Source: Photobacterium damselae (lineage in GTDB: Bacteria; Pseudomonadota; Gammaproteobacteria; Enterobacterales; Vibrionaceae). Taken from it: a stretch of 64,000 nt of DNA. Of the stretch, positions 26,705-35,202 are shown in pieces (positions within the stretch are counted from its first letter, which is position 1; each line of letters starts with the position of its first letter). The position numbers were made by a program, and so were the translations under genes. The notes under the pieces are model-generated. The model did not search any database, was not told the origin of the DNA, and worked only from the letters and a program-made list of their open reading frames with translations. Location of the stretch: positions 248,001 through 312,000 of the forward strand of contig NZ_PYOG01000002.1 of assembly GCF_003026815.1 (NCBI RefSeq). Reading direction: 5' to 3'.

Positions 26705-27835
26705 TTATAAACTAGGTATTGGATCTGGGCTGCCATCTGGATCGTTGTTTGCGTAAGCATTGATATAATAACTTCCGATAATGGCTAAACCACAAAAATG
26801 AGGAGCTGCCATTGAAGTACCATTGTATGCAACTGTGCCTCCGCCTGTCTTAGTTGATAGAATATTTTCACCTGGTAATGCATATTCAACGACTGAGCCG
26901 TAATTGGAGAACCAAGAGAAATTATCATATTGGCCGACAGAAGATATTGTAAAAACGTTTGGGTGCGTTGTACTTGCGGGAGTGAAAGTGGCTGCATTTG
27001 CCGAACTATTACCCGCAGCAACTGCAAAAATGATGCCTTTATTAGCCGCGGCTTTTATAGCTGTATCTAATGCTGAAGAAAACCCTTGAGCTCCGAGACT
27101 CATGTTGGCACAGTCACCGTATTGACCGTTGCGATAAACATGGTCAACACCAGCAATAACGCCATCCATTGTACCACTTCCGTTATTATCAAGGACGCGA
27201 ACAGGAATAACCGTTGCCCCAGCCGCTACCCCGACAACATCGTAACCATCGACTTTAGCTGCAATTGTTCCGGCAACATGTGTTCCATGACCATTGTCAT
27301 CTTCAGTAGTATTTTTACCTCGAATGAAATTAGCCCCACGATTTTTATCTACATTAAGATCTGGGTGCCTGCTATCAATACCAGTATCAATTACCCATGC
27401 GGTGCCATATTCAGCTATTTGAGGGCCGCCAACACGGCTTACTCCCCAAGGTATCACTTCAGGAGCCCTTGGTGTCGTACTGCCACTATCACCATCACCT
27501 TTTCCGCCGCCACCTTTACCATTCCCTGGCTTAGCTAAGCTAACTATCTGGTTTTTCTCTATATGGATAATGGCATCGCCAAATCGTTCTTGCAATTTGG
27601 TTAGTGCCTGAGGAGGTAACGTTATCGACATTCCTTGTAAAGCATGTGAGTAGTGATGATGTACTTGACCTTTAGCATTGGTAATTTCTAATGCGATAGC
27701 GTGTCTTTTCTCATTACTGATAGAAGATTCAAACTGAATAATGAATTGATTTTTAAGATCAAAGGGTACGGGTTGTGCTACAGCAGTTCCTGTGAATAGA
27801 AGAACTGACGAAGTAATGGCATACAGCGTTTTCAT
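26705..27835 (-). CDS. Secreted subtilisin-like serine protease (family S8)
   Basis: 376 residues. Signal peptide (1-20, ending TAVAQ), an I9-type inhibitor propeptide (about 30-100, FIIQFESS through IIHIEKNQIVSL), then a glycine-rich linker (GKGGGGKGDGDSGS) before the catalytic domain. The triad is complete: D150 (WVIDTGID), H183 (NGHGTHVAG) and S341 (NGTSMAAPH), with oxyanion Asn276 (AAGNSS). ATG 27835 is preferred, with GGGA 8 nt upstream; the ATG three codons earlier abuts that signal. It is convergent with the polysaccharide operon, with only 34 bp to the small ORF there. A functional link is not shown. Confidence 0.92.
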   Translation of the reverse strand: MKTLYAITSSVLLFTGTAVAQPVPFDLKNQFIIQFESSISNEKRHAIALEITNAKGQVHHHYSHALQGMSITLPPQALTKLQERFGDAIIHIEKNQIVSLAKPGNGKGGGGKGDGDSGSTTPRAPEVIPWGVSRVGGPQIAEYGTAWVIDTGIDSRHPDLNVDKNRGANFIRGKNTTEDDNGHGTHVAGTIAAKVDGYDVVGVAAGATVIPVRVLDNNGSGTMDGVIAGVDHVYRNGQYGDCANMSLGAQGFSSALDTAIKAAANKGIIFAVAAGNSSANAATFTPASTTHPNVFTISSVGQYDNFSWFSNYGSVVEYALPGENILSTKTGGGTVAYNGTSMAAPHFCGLAIIGSYYINAYANNDPDGSPDPIPSL

Positions 27836-28002
27836 AATAAACATCCCATTTACGACATCCTTATTAATAGTGTAGTCAGTAATGAGCGCTTTGCATTTTG
27901 CTTTGCATATTTGTTCTGATTTTAAGAATGGATTGCTGGCTTCTCGATAAGATATTCAGTGATTCAAGTCGCATTTTTTGTTATAGTAGTCAGCAATTTC
28001 GA

Positions 28003-28032
28003 GAAAAAGTCGCATAACAACGCGGCTTTTTT
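28003..28032 (+). terminator. Attenuator-like hairpin in the ybiT leader
   Basis: aaaaagtcgc / gcggcttttt (one G-U pair, 8-nt loop), with the T run of the right arm forming the terminator tail. No rightward gene precedes it, since the protease is divergent, so it must lie in the ybiT 5' leader or end a short RNA. It ends about 37 bases before the ybiT start. Confidence 0.6.
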
Positions 28033-28068
28033 CATGTTTGAACGAACATCATATATTGGAACAGTACA

Positions 28069-29664
28069 TTGATTTCAACAGCTAATATCACAATGCAGTT
28101 TGGCGAAAAGCCATTGTTTGAAAATATCTCAGTTAAGTTTGGTGAAGGTAACCGTTACGGTCTTATCGGCGCGAACGGCTGTGGTAAGTCTACTTTTATG
28201 AAAATCCTAGGCGGTGAGCTAGAGCCATCATCAGGTACTGTTTCAAAAGATCCAAACGAGCGTATGGCGAAACTGGGCCAGGATCAGTTTGCTTTTGAAG
28301 AGTACACTGTTGTTGATACCGTAATCATGGGTCACAAAGAGCTATGGAAAGTAAAAGAAGAGCGTGATCGTATTTATGCGATGCCTGAAATGTCAGAAGA
28401 CGACGGTATGCGCGTTGCTGATCTTGAAGTTGAATTTGCTGAAATGGATGGCTATTCAGCGGAAGCGCGTGCTGGTGAACTTCTATTAGGTCTTGGTATT
28501 CCAGAAGATCTACACTTTGGCCTAATGAGCGCGGTTGCTCCTGGTCTGAAAGTACGTGTTCTTCTTGCTCAGGTTCTATTTGCAAACCCAGAAATTATGC
28601 TTCTGGACGAACCAACCAACAACCTTGATATTCATACTATTGCATGGCTTGAGCAAGTTCTGCTTGAGCGTAACTGTACTATGATCATCATTTCGCACGA
28701 CCGTCACTTCCTAAACAGTGTATGTACTCATATGGCTGACTTAGACTACGGTGAGCTGCGTCTATTCCCAGGTAATTACGACGAATACATGATCGCAGCT
28801 GAGTCTGCTCGAGATCGTCTACTTGCAGACAATGCGAAGAAAAAAGCACAAATGGCTGAGCTTCAAACGTTCGTAAGCCGTTTCTCTGCTAACGCATCAA
28901 AAGCAAAGCAGGCAACATCTCGTCAGAAGCAATTAGATAAGATTCAGCTAGATGAAGTAAAAGCATCAAGCCGTCAGTCACCATTTATCCGTTTTGAGCA
29001 AGAGAAAGAGCTGTTCCGTAACGCATTAGAAGTTGAAGGTCTAAAGCAAGGTTATGGTGATAACATCTTAATCAATGGTGTTCGTCTATTGGTTGAAGTA
29101 GGTGAGCGCATCGCTATTATCGGTGAGAACGGTATCGGTAAATCTACTTTCCTAAATACACTTGCTGGTGCAATGGAACCAATGGAAGGTATGGTTAAGT
29201 GGTCTGAAAATAGCAATATTGGTTTCTATGCTCAGGATCATGGCGCTGACTTTGAAGAAGATCTAAACCTAATGGATTGGATGAGCCAGTGGAAGAAAGA
29301 GGGTGACGACGAGCAAGTTGTACGTGGTATCCTTGGTCGTATGCTGTTCTCTCAACATGACATTAAGAAATCAGTAAAAGTACTATCTGGTGGTGAGCAG
29401 GGTCGTATGCTGTTTGGTAAGCTAATTATGCAAAAGCCGAACATCCTATTAATGGACGAACCAACTAACCACATGGATATGGAATCTATCGAAGCGCTTA
29501 ACCTAGCTCTTGAGCACTTTAAAGGTACATTGATGTTTGTTTCTCACGACCGTCAATTTGTATCTTCTATCGCAACTCGTATCATCGAAATTACGAAAGA
29601 TGGCGTGGAAGATTTCCATGGTACATACGATGAATATCTTGCGAAGAAAGGCCTTGAAGGCTAA
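28069..29664 (+). CDS. ybiT: ABC-F family ATPase YbiT
   Basis: 531-residue soluble protein with two ABC domains and no membrane part. Walker A motifs are GANGCGKST and GENGIGKST; Walker B motifs are [10 protein letters not shown] and [10 protein letters not shown]. The first signature is the degenerate [13 protein letters not shown] typical of YbiT, and the second is LSGGEQGR. The inter-domain P-site linker ([21 protein letters not shown]) is present. ABC-F proteins act on ribosomes with stalled peptidyl-tRNA. The start is TTG (28069) with GGA 8 nt upstream, which aligns with the E. coli protein. A terminator-like hairpin in the leader suggests attenuation. Confidence 0.95.
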   Translation: MISTANITMQFGEKPLFENISVKFGEGNRYGLIGANGCGKSTFMKILGGELEPSSGTVSKDPNERMAKLGQDQFAFEEYTVVDTVIMGHKELWKVKEERDRIYAMPEMSEDDGMRVADLEVEFAEMDGYSAEARAGELLLGLGIPEDLHFGLMSAVAPGLKVRVLLAQVLFANPEIMLLDEPTNNLDIHTIAWLEQVLLERNCTMIIISHDRHFLNSVCTHMADLDYGELRLFPGNYDEYMIAAESARDRLLADNAKKKAQMAELQTFVSRFSANASKAKQATSRQKQLDKIQLDEVKASSRQSPFIRFEQEKELFRNALEVEGLKQGYGDNILINGVRLLVEVGERIAIIGENGIGKSTFLNTLAGAMEPMEGMVKWSENSNIGFYAQDHGADFEEDLNLMDWMSQWKKEGDDEQVVRGILGRMLFSQHDIKKSVKVLSGGEQGRMLFGKLIMQKPNILLMDEPTNHMDMESIEALNLALEHFKGTLMFVSHDRQFVSSIATRIIEITKDGVEDFHGTYDEYLAKKGLEG

Positions 29665-29689
29665 TTTTAGCTAAAATAATCAAATAAAA

Positions 29690-29719
29690 AATGAGGCTAG
29701 CTGTTAGCCTCATTTTTTT
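29690..29719 (+). terminator. Rho-independent terminator of ybiT
   Basis: aatgaggcta / tagcctcatt (29690-29699 and 29705-29714) with a 5-nt loop and a T tract. Confidence 0.88.
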
Positions 29720-29870
29720 GTGTATTTTTAAATATTGATTGAAATATCATTAGATATGAATCAAATACCGTATCTTTTCTGAAACAATCTTTCTCAGTGT
29801 TTGCTATTTTATCGCAAACATTAATCATTATAATTTTAAACTCATATATACCGAAACTTGGTACACAATA

Positions 29871-31685
29871 ATGTTTCAATGCTTCCTAAAAAATTGCCGT
29901 TGGCTTGTGGCATTTTGGGGATGTCTAACTGTTTTTATTGCATTAGGCTTTTCATCATTTCTTCATAATGACAATGGTCAAAGTTATTCACTATTACAGC
30001 AATGTTATCTAATTTTTACTCAATATGGTTGGTTTGGTTTAATTTGTCTCGCATTCAATTTAGTTTTATTACCTTTAGGGATACTACCAACACACTATTT
30101 TAAAGTAATTATCGCCATTGTTTTTTCTATTTTATTACTCATTTTAAACGTCGATCTTGTTGTTTTTGAACAATATAAATTTCATATTAATGCATTGTTA
30201 ATTAAAATGTTTTTTAATGCTGGAAATGAAGTGTTCGATATTTCTTGGGTATCTTGGCTATTTTTCATTGGCTTATATTGCTTCTATTTAATTGGACTAG
30301 GGTTTGTTTTCTGGTTAAGTAAGCGAGTATTAGAATCAAAACTAAAATGGATTTTAATGATCAGTTGGTTTATATCACTGTTATTAAGCCAAGGTATTCA
30401 TGCATATAGTAACGCGCTATATAGCATGGAATTTAGTCAATTTAACAATAAGTGGCCACTTTATTACCCATTAACAGCCCGTGAATTTCTATATAAAAAC
30501 AATATAGTCAATAGAAATAAAGCAGAAAAAAATAGAATTCAGGTCCATTCATTACAAGCGACAAATATTTTATATCCGTTACATTCAGTACAGATTGATT
30601 CGGATATAAAGAAACCCAATGTGTTATTCATTATGATAGATGCATGGCGCTTTAGTGATGCGACAAAATCTGTGATGCCTAATGTTTCCCAATTTGCTCA
30701 AAAAACCTATCGATTCCAAGAGCATCGTAGTGGTGGTAATTCCACTCAAGCTGGTATGTTTAGCTTGTTTTATAGCTTACCGCCAACTTACTGGGATAGC
30801 TTTTACGCCAGCCAGACAAGCCCTATATTTATGAATAAAATTATAGAGTCAGGCTATCAAACTGAAATATTAGGCTCTGCCACACTCAATAGCCCTCCAT
30901 TAGGAAGAACTATTTTTAAAGAGGTAAAGCAGCTTCGACTTCACACTCCGGGTAAGAATGCGGTAGAGCGTGATGCTCAGATCACACAGGATTTTTTAAC
31001 ATTTCTTAAAAATAAAAGAAATGATCAGCCTTATTTTGGGTTCTTATTTTATGATGCGGCTCATGCATCAGATTTTTCGGCAGACAGCAGTAAGTTTGAG
31101 CCATATGTACAGCGAGTTGATCACGCCTTATTGAATAATAACTTTGATGCTTCTCTGTATCATAATCGCTATAAAAATTCGTTGGTTTATATTGATAAAC
31201 TGATTGCACAAGTTTTAGCTAAAGTGAATTTGAAGGATACGGTTATTGTGATCACGTCCGATCATGGACAAGAATTCAATGATAACAAACAGAATTATTG
31301 GGGACACTCTAGCAACTACAGTGATGTACAAATCCATGTGCCACTGTATGTTTACTTACCTGAGCATAATGGTCAAGTTATTAACTACCGAACTAATCAT
31401 TACGACATAATGCCGACATTGATGTCTGAGATCTTTCATAGCCCAACGTCAACCAGTGATTATAGTGTTGGATATAACCTGTTTGATCCAAAACCTAGAG
31501 ATTGGTTTATCGCTGGTAGTTATTATAATTACGCTATTGTAGGGCCAGATGCCATGTTAGTGACTTATCCTGGCGGTGGTTACCAGTCGCTTGATAACCA
31601 TTTAAAGCCCATCAATGGGAGTCGTATTCCGATTGATGTCATTAAAAAACAAGTTGATTTAATGGCAAAATACTATAAACATTAA
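29871..31685 (+). CDS. YejM/PbgA-like inner-membrane sulfatase-fold protein
   Basis: 604 residues. Five N-terminal membrane helices (within about 12-175) precede a periplasmic alkaline-phosphatase/sulfatase-fold domain from about 250 (VLFIMIDAWR, GGNSTQAGMF with Thr292 at the nucleophile position, ITSDHGQEF). E. coli YejM (586 residues) senses periplasmic LPS and regulates LpxC turnover rather than acting as a sulfatase. The domain layout fits this family, but the sequence is divergent and the gene lacks yejL beside it, so it could be a second, specialised paralogue. No good Shine-Dalgarno sequence is seen before ATG 29871. The gene is AT-rich. Confidence 0.8.
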   Translation: MFQCFLKNCRWLVAFWGCLTVFIALGFSSFLHNDNGQSYSLLQQCYLIFTQYGWFGLICLAFNLVLLPLGILPTHYFKVIIAIVFSILLLILNVDLVVFEQYKFHINALLIKMFFNAGNEVFDISWVSWLFFIGLYCFYLIGLGFVFWLSKRVLESKLKWILMISWFISLLLSQGIHAYSNALYSMEFSQFNNKWPLYYPLTAREFLYKNNIVNRNKAEKNRIQVHSLQATNILYPLHSVQIDSDIKKPNVLFIMIDAWRFSDATKSVMPNVSQFAQKTYRFQEHRSGGNSTQAGMFSLFYSLPPTYWDSFYASQTSPIFMNKIIESGYQTEILGSATLNSPPLGRTIFKEVKQLRLHTPGKNAVERDAQITQDFLTFLKNKRNDQPYFGFLFYDAAHASDFSADSSKFEPYVQRVDHALLNNNFDASLYHNRYKNSLVYIDKLIAQVLAKVNLKDTVIVITSDHGQEFNDNKQNYWGHSSNYSDVQIHVPLYVYLPEHNGQVINYRTNHYDIMPTLMSEIFHSPTSTSDYSVGYNLFDPKPRDWFIAGSYYNYAIVGPDAMLVTYPGGGYQSLDNHLKPINGSRIPIDVIKKQVDLMAKYYKH

Positions 31686-31700
31686 CCAGAAAAGAATAGA

Positions 31701-31766
31701 TACCCAAGTAACTTACAAGCTGTAATGTCAGTGCTCTGAATTTTTCATCTCAAAGTTACTTGGGCA
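31701..31766. repeat. Vibrio-type interspersed inverted repeat
   Basis: cccaagtaactt (31703-31714) and its perfect inverse aagttacttggg (31753-31764) bracket 38 bp. The same tacccaagt core occurs at 4661-4740. It lies between the YejM-like gene and yaiI. Confidence 0.6.
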
Positions 31767-31807
31767 TAACGGCTTACTTAAGATGGGTCGTTTTTATAGG
31801 AATTATT

Positions 31808-32260
31808 ATGAAAATTTGGGTAGATGCGGACGCTTGTCCTAACGTTGTAAAAGAGATCCTTTTTCGGGTTGCTAACCGTGTAGGTGTACAAGTGACTCTT
31901 GTCGCAAACCAATTTATTCGAGTACCTGCATCGGCACATATTCGTTCGATACAAGTAGAAGCGGGATTTGATGTGGCAGATAACTACATTGTCCAGCAAG
32001 TAGAAGCAGGTGATTTGGTGATTACTGCTGATATCCCATTAGCAGATGAGGTGATTACAAAAAATGGTCATGCATTGAACCCAAGAGGGGAGATGTATAC
32101 AAAAGAGACGATTAAGCAGAGACTTCAAATGCGAGATTTTATGGAAACGCTAAGAAGTAGTGGTATTCAAACAGGAGGTCCTGCACCGCTTAGCCAGGCA
32201 GATAGACAAAATTTTGCGAATAAATTAGATAGCTTTATCGCGAAAAATTTTAAAAAATAA
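31808..32260 (+). CDS. yaiI: YaiI/YqxD family protein (DUF188)
   Basis: 150 residues starting [12 protein letters not shown], with [22 protein letters not shown] and [12 protein letters not shown], all hallmarks of the UPF0178/DUF188 family. The fold is PIN-like with conserved aspartates, so a nuclease function has been suggested, but none is proven. ATG 31808 has AGGA 6 nt upstream; a longer frame open to 31760 lacks such a signal. A VOC-family gene follows after 31 bp and may be cotranscribed. Confidence 0.9.
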   Translation: MKIWVDADACPNVVKEILFRVANRVGVQVTLVANQFIRVPASAHIRSIQVEAGFDVADNYIVQQVEAGDLVITADIPLADEVITKNGHALNPRGEMYTKETIKQRLQMRDFMETLRSSGIQTGGPAPLSQADRQNFANKLDSFIAKNFKK

Positions 32261-32291
32261 TTCCTGATTTTTTGAGTAAAAGGATTTACTT

Positions 32292-32675
32292 ATGAAAGTA
32301 TTACAGCTTGATCATCTCGTTTTAACCGTTGAAAATATAGATAGAACTTTAAGATTTTATCAGGTTGTTTTAGGGATGAAGGTTATTCATTTTGCTGAAG
32401 GGCGTGTTGCCTTAGAGTTTGGAAATCAAAAAATTAATTTGCATCAGAAAAGCTCAGAATTTGAACCTAAAGCTGCAATTGTACAGCCGGGTAGTGCTGA
32501 TCTATGCTTTATTGTTGATGTGGATATTGCTGACTTTTGTGCCCATTGCTCTTCACTTAATATTCCTATTCTACAAGGACCAATCCAACGGACAGGGGCT
32601 ATGGGGAGTATAACTTCCGTGTATATAAGAGATCCTGATGGCAATCTATTGGAATTATCTAACTATCTGATTTAA
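32292..32675 (+). CDS. VOC (glyoxalase/bleomycin-resistance) superfamily protein
   Basis: 127 residues with two beta-alpha-beta-beta-beta modules: LDHLVLTVENIDRTLRFYQ at the N-terminus, and a C-terminal SVYIRDPDGNLLELSNY. Potential metal ligands are His8, His51 and Glu122. Members include lyases, dioxygenases and antibiotic-binding proteins, and the substrate is not predictable. Its 3' end overlaps the convergent Cys-rich gene by 17 bp. Confidence 0.85.
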   Translation: MKVLQLDHLVLTVENIDRTLRFYQVVLGMKVIHFAEGRVALEFGNQKINLHQKSSEFEPKAAIVQPGSADLCFIVDVDIADFCAHCSSLNIPILQGPIQRTGAMGSITSVYIRDPDGNLLELSNYLI

Positions 32676-32940
32676 TAAGATTGTTTCTAATTAATCCGCG
32701 TTTGATATTTTTACACATTTTGCCAAATCGATAGAGATCATCAAAGTTAGGCTTTGTCCCTCGATCAAGGGCGTGTTCCCAGTAAGAGACTTCTGATTCA
32801 AGCATTTCCATCAGTTTTTTAGGGCAGCCAATACAACTATTATCAGGCCCACAAGTAAATGTACTCTCATCATAAAGAGGTAACTCAGTTTTAACCTGCG
32901 ATATGATATTTCGCATGGCTTCAGATGTTGTTGGTTTCAT
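32659..32940 (-). CDS. Small conserved-looking protein with a cysteine cluster, unknown function
   Basis: 93 residues. The core is TFTCGPDNSCIGCPKKLMEM, a C-x5-C-x2-C cluster, with a further Cys in GKMCKNIKRG. It could bind iron-sulfur or zinc, but I do not recognise the family. There are no membrane segments. The tail overlaps the VOC gene in the opposite orientation by 17 bp. The region upstream, to 33512, has no firm gene. Confidence 0.6.
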   Translation of the reverse strand: MKPTTSEAMRNIISQVKTELPLYDESTFTCGPDNSCIGCPKKLMEMLESEVSYWEHALDRGTKPNFDDLYRFGKMCKNIKRGLIRNNLIKSDS

Positions 32941-33512
32941 TGTGCATCACCGATAAAAAAATGATGATACTCTCTCAACCTGCTATCAGCAATATAATAC
33001 ATTTATGAAAAAGATGGACAAAGACAATAATGGGCCAGTTTGTCGGGTTTAATCAAATAGAAAAACTATGCGTTATTTAGTTTTCTTAGATGCTTCTGTC
33101 TAACTAATTTAAGATGTTTTTGATTTAAGTAAGAGATCGTTTTTCTTAACTTCTTTTTATCTTTAGACATATTATTTAATTTTAACTACATGGTTACAAA
33201 ATTGGCATTGATAAATGGATTTATAAAAAAGCTTCTGCCAAAAAGTGCGAGAGATTTTTTGATATTGACTATTTTCGCAGCATTTTTTCATTTCTTACCT
33301 TCATCTATAATCTCGGCTTAGTCCAGCAATTATAGGATATGTCAAATAATTGGCTGTCAGACGTTTGTTAAGTTTTATTAGATAAATACTTGTTTATAAA
33401 ACAATCGTAGTGTTGTATTTGTGTGGGAAATTATAATTGGGTTACCCATTAAATAAATATACACCGAGGGTATATTTATGTATGTTATTTGTATAACAAA
33501 GGTCTTAATTGA
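32941..33512. other. AT-rich intergenic region
   Basis: 572 bases between two leftward genes. Apart from a possible 43-residue ORF (33190-33321) I see no gene and no strong hairpin or known RNA motif. Short T- and A-runs abound. Confidence 0.3.
33190..33321 (+). CDS. Possible 43-residue small membrane protein
   Basis: ATG 33190 opens 43 codons: a basic N-terminal half (INGFIKKLLPKSARD) followed by a hydrophobic stretch (FLILTIFAAFFHFL). No Shine-Dalgarno sequence is visible and the surrounding DNA is AT-rich, so a chance frame is quite possible. Confidence 0.18.
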   Translation: MVTKLALINGFIKKLLPKSARDFLILTIFAAFFHFLPSSIISA

Positions 33513-34976
33513 TTATTGGGTATCAATTTTTCCTTTTTTAATATGAGCCTTACTTTTTTTAGCTACCGCATGAGTCATTCCCCTGAATATAAATAAGTGA
33601 GCTGGCATCATGGCGAACCAATATAAAAGTCCACTGAATCCAGCAGGATGCCACCAAGCTCTGATATCAAGAGTGCGGTAGTTGCCATGATCTTTTATCG
33701 TAAATTCCAGCCGACCAAGACCGGGGGCTTTCATACCAAATAAGAGCGAAATAAAATGTTTATCTTCTAGCGCTATAACTTTCCATGAGTCAATCCTATC
33801 GCCAAGTTGTAAAGTATCCGGGTCTCGACGATAGCGCTCACAAGCGTTACCCCCAATTATTTTGTCCATCCACTCACGCAAATGCCACAAAGAATTGGCG
33901 AAGAAGTATTCCGTCCCAGGGTTTCCTAGTCGTTGAATTTGTTGCCACAAAGCATCAAGAGAAGCATCCGTCTTTAATGTGTATCCGGCTTGTTTAGGGT
34001 AATAACCATAACCTGTTTGCCAGCGTTCTATTGCATCTGGGTTAAATCCCCAAATAGGGTTTGCCACAACTTCTACTTGTTTTTTTAGGGCAATTGAAAC
34101 CGCTTCTTCATAGGTCAATAATGTTTGTGGTATAGCCTGCTGAATCTGTGTCCCATCGGCTGGGAGGTCAAATCTCAGTCCACCAATTAACGCTTTGGCA
34201 ATATTGGTTGGAACCGAAGTAATAAACCTTAACCAGTAAGCGGCTAAGGTTGGACTTAAAAATGGAATGGGTAAGACTCGAATAGGTTTATGGATGATCT
34301 TACCTAAGCGGATCATTTGATCTTTATAGCTCATCTGTTCTGGGCCTGATACATCCCAAATACGATGTGAAGAAGGCGGCATATTGATCAGTTCAAAAAG
34401 ATAATGGAGTAGGTTACATAAGGCGATAGGCGAATTGCGAGAAGTCACCCATTTAGGCGTTAACATAATAGGTAGGTGGTAGACAAAATCACACATTACT
34501 TCAAAGGCTGCGGATCCTGGTCCGATAATAATACCAGCACGCAGTTCGGTTACTGGTTTTTCACTTTGTCTTAATATCTCGCCTGTCGCCTTTCGAGCAA
34601 TTAAATGTTTAGAATCACTGTTGTTACTTTGTAATGCACCTAAATAGATAACGTGTTTTACTTGGCTTTGTTTTAATCCATCACTGAAATGTTGTGCTGC
34701 TTCAATCTCATAGTCAATAAAGTCATGGCCGTGTGTCATGCCGTGAACCAGAAAAAAAACCAGATCTACATCAGATAATAATTTGGTCAGATCTGACTTT
34801 TCGTCAAGGTCTAGATAATGCAGTGAGACGTTGTCTAGCTTGTTCCAACCTTTCTTTTTTAACAGTGATAGGTTGCGTCCTGTCGCTTTAACTGAATATC
34901 CTCTTTGGGCTAATTTCGGCACTAAATTGCTGCCAATATAACCTGAAGCCCCTACCACTAAAATTGTTCGAACCAT
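33513..34976 (-). CDS. YbjT-like NAD(P)-binding protein with C-terminal DUF2867
   Basis: 487 residues. The N-terminal half is an atypical short-chain dehydrogenase/NmrA fold starting with the Rossmann loop ILVVGASGYIGSNLV and LRAGIIIGPGSAAFEVM. The C-terminal third (WHLREWMDKIIGG, DSWKVIALEDKHF, WHPAGFSGLLYWFAMMP) corresponds to DUF2867. The overall layout equals E. coli YbjT (about 476 residues), whose function is not established. ATG 34976 (GGTGAG 6 nt upstream) is preferred to ATG 34991. It is divergent from the MATE transporter gene. Confidence 0.85.
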   Translation of the reverse strand: MVRTILVVGASGYIGSNLVPKLAQRGYSVKATGRNLSLLKKKGWNKLDNVSLHYLDLDEKSDLTKLLSDVDLVFFLVHGMTHGHDFIDYEIEAAQHFSDGLKQSQVKHVIYLGALQSNNSDSKHLIARKATGEILRQSEKPVTELRAGIIIGPGSAAFEVMCDFVYHLPIMLTPKWVTSRNSPIALCNLLHYLFELINMPPSSHRIWDVSGPEQMSYKDQMIRLGKIIHKPIRVLPIPFLSPTLAAYWLRFITSVPTNIAKALIGGLRFDLPADGTQIQQAIPQTLLTYEEAVSIALKKQVEVVANPIWGFNPDAIERWQTGYGYYPKQAGYTLKTDASLDALWQQIQRLGNPGTEYFFANSLWHLREWMDKIIGGNACERYRRDPDTLQLGDRIDSWKVIALEDKHFISLLFGMKAPGLGRLEFTIKDHGNYRTLDIRAWWHPAGFSGLLYWFAMMPAHLFIFRGMTHAVAKKSKAHIKKGKIDTQ

Positions 34977-35202
34977 CGTAATCTCACCCATTTAATAATT
35001 CGCTATGGGAATAAAATAAAAGTTTAAAAATCCCTTATTTATCAGTTTGGTATTAAATACAAAAAACGGCAAAAATAAGGTTAATTTGATTGGAGTTTGT
35101 ACATTGGGCGTATAAAATCTGAGCGTTTATATCAAGGTATCACTTGAGTATATATCCCCGTCGAATCGACGAATTAGAATTATTATCTTATCTGGGGCGT
35201 TA

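Noticed and set aside
29871-31685. Interpretation of the sulfatase-fold protein as an active sulfatase or phosphoethanolamine transferase
   Set aside because: The five-helix N-terminal domain and motif layout fit the YejM/PbgA regulator type, and the Cys-containing sulfatase signature is absent.
33108-33170. Basic lysine-rich mini-ORF on the minus strand starting MSKDKKKLRK
   Set aside because: It stops after 21 codons and has no ribosome-binding site. A longer version required one more T than the sequence has.
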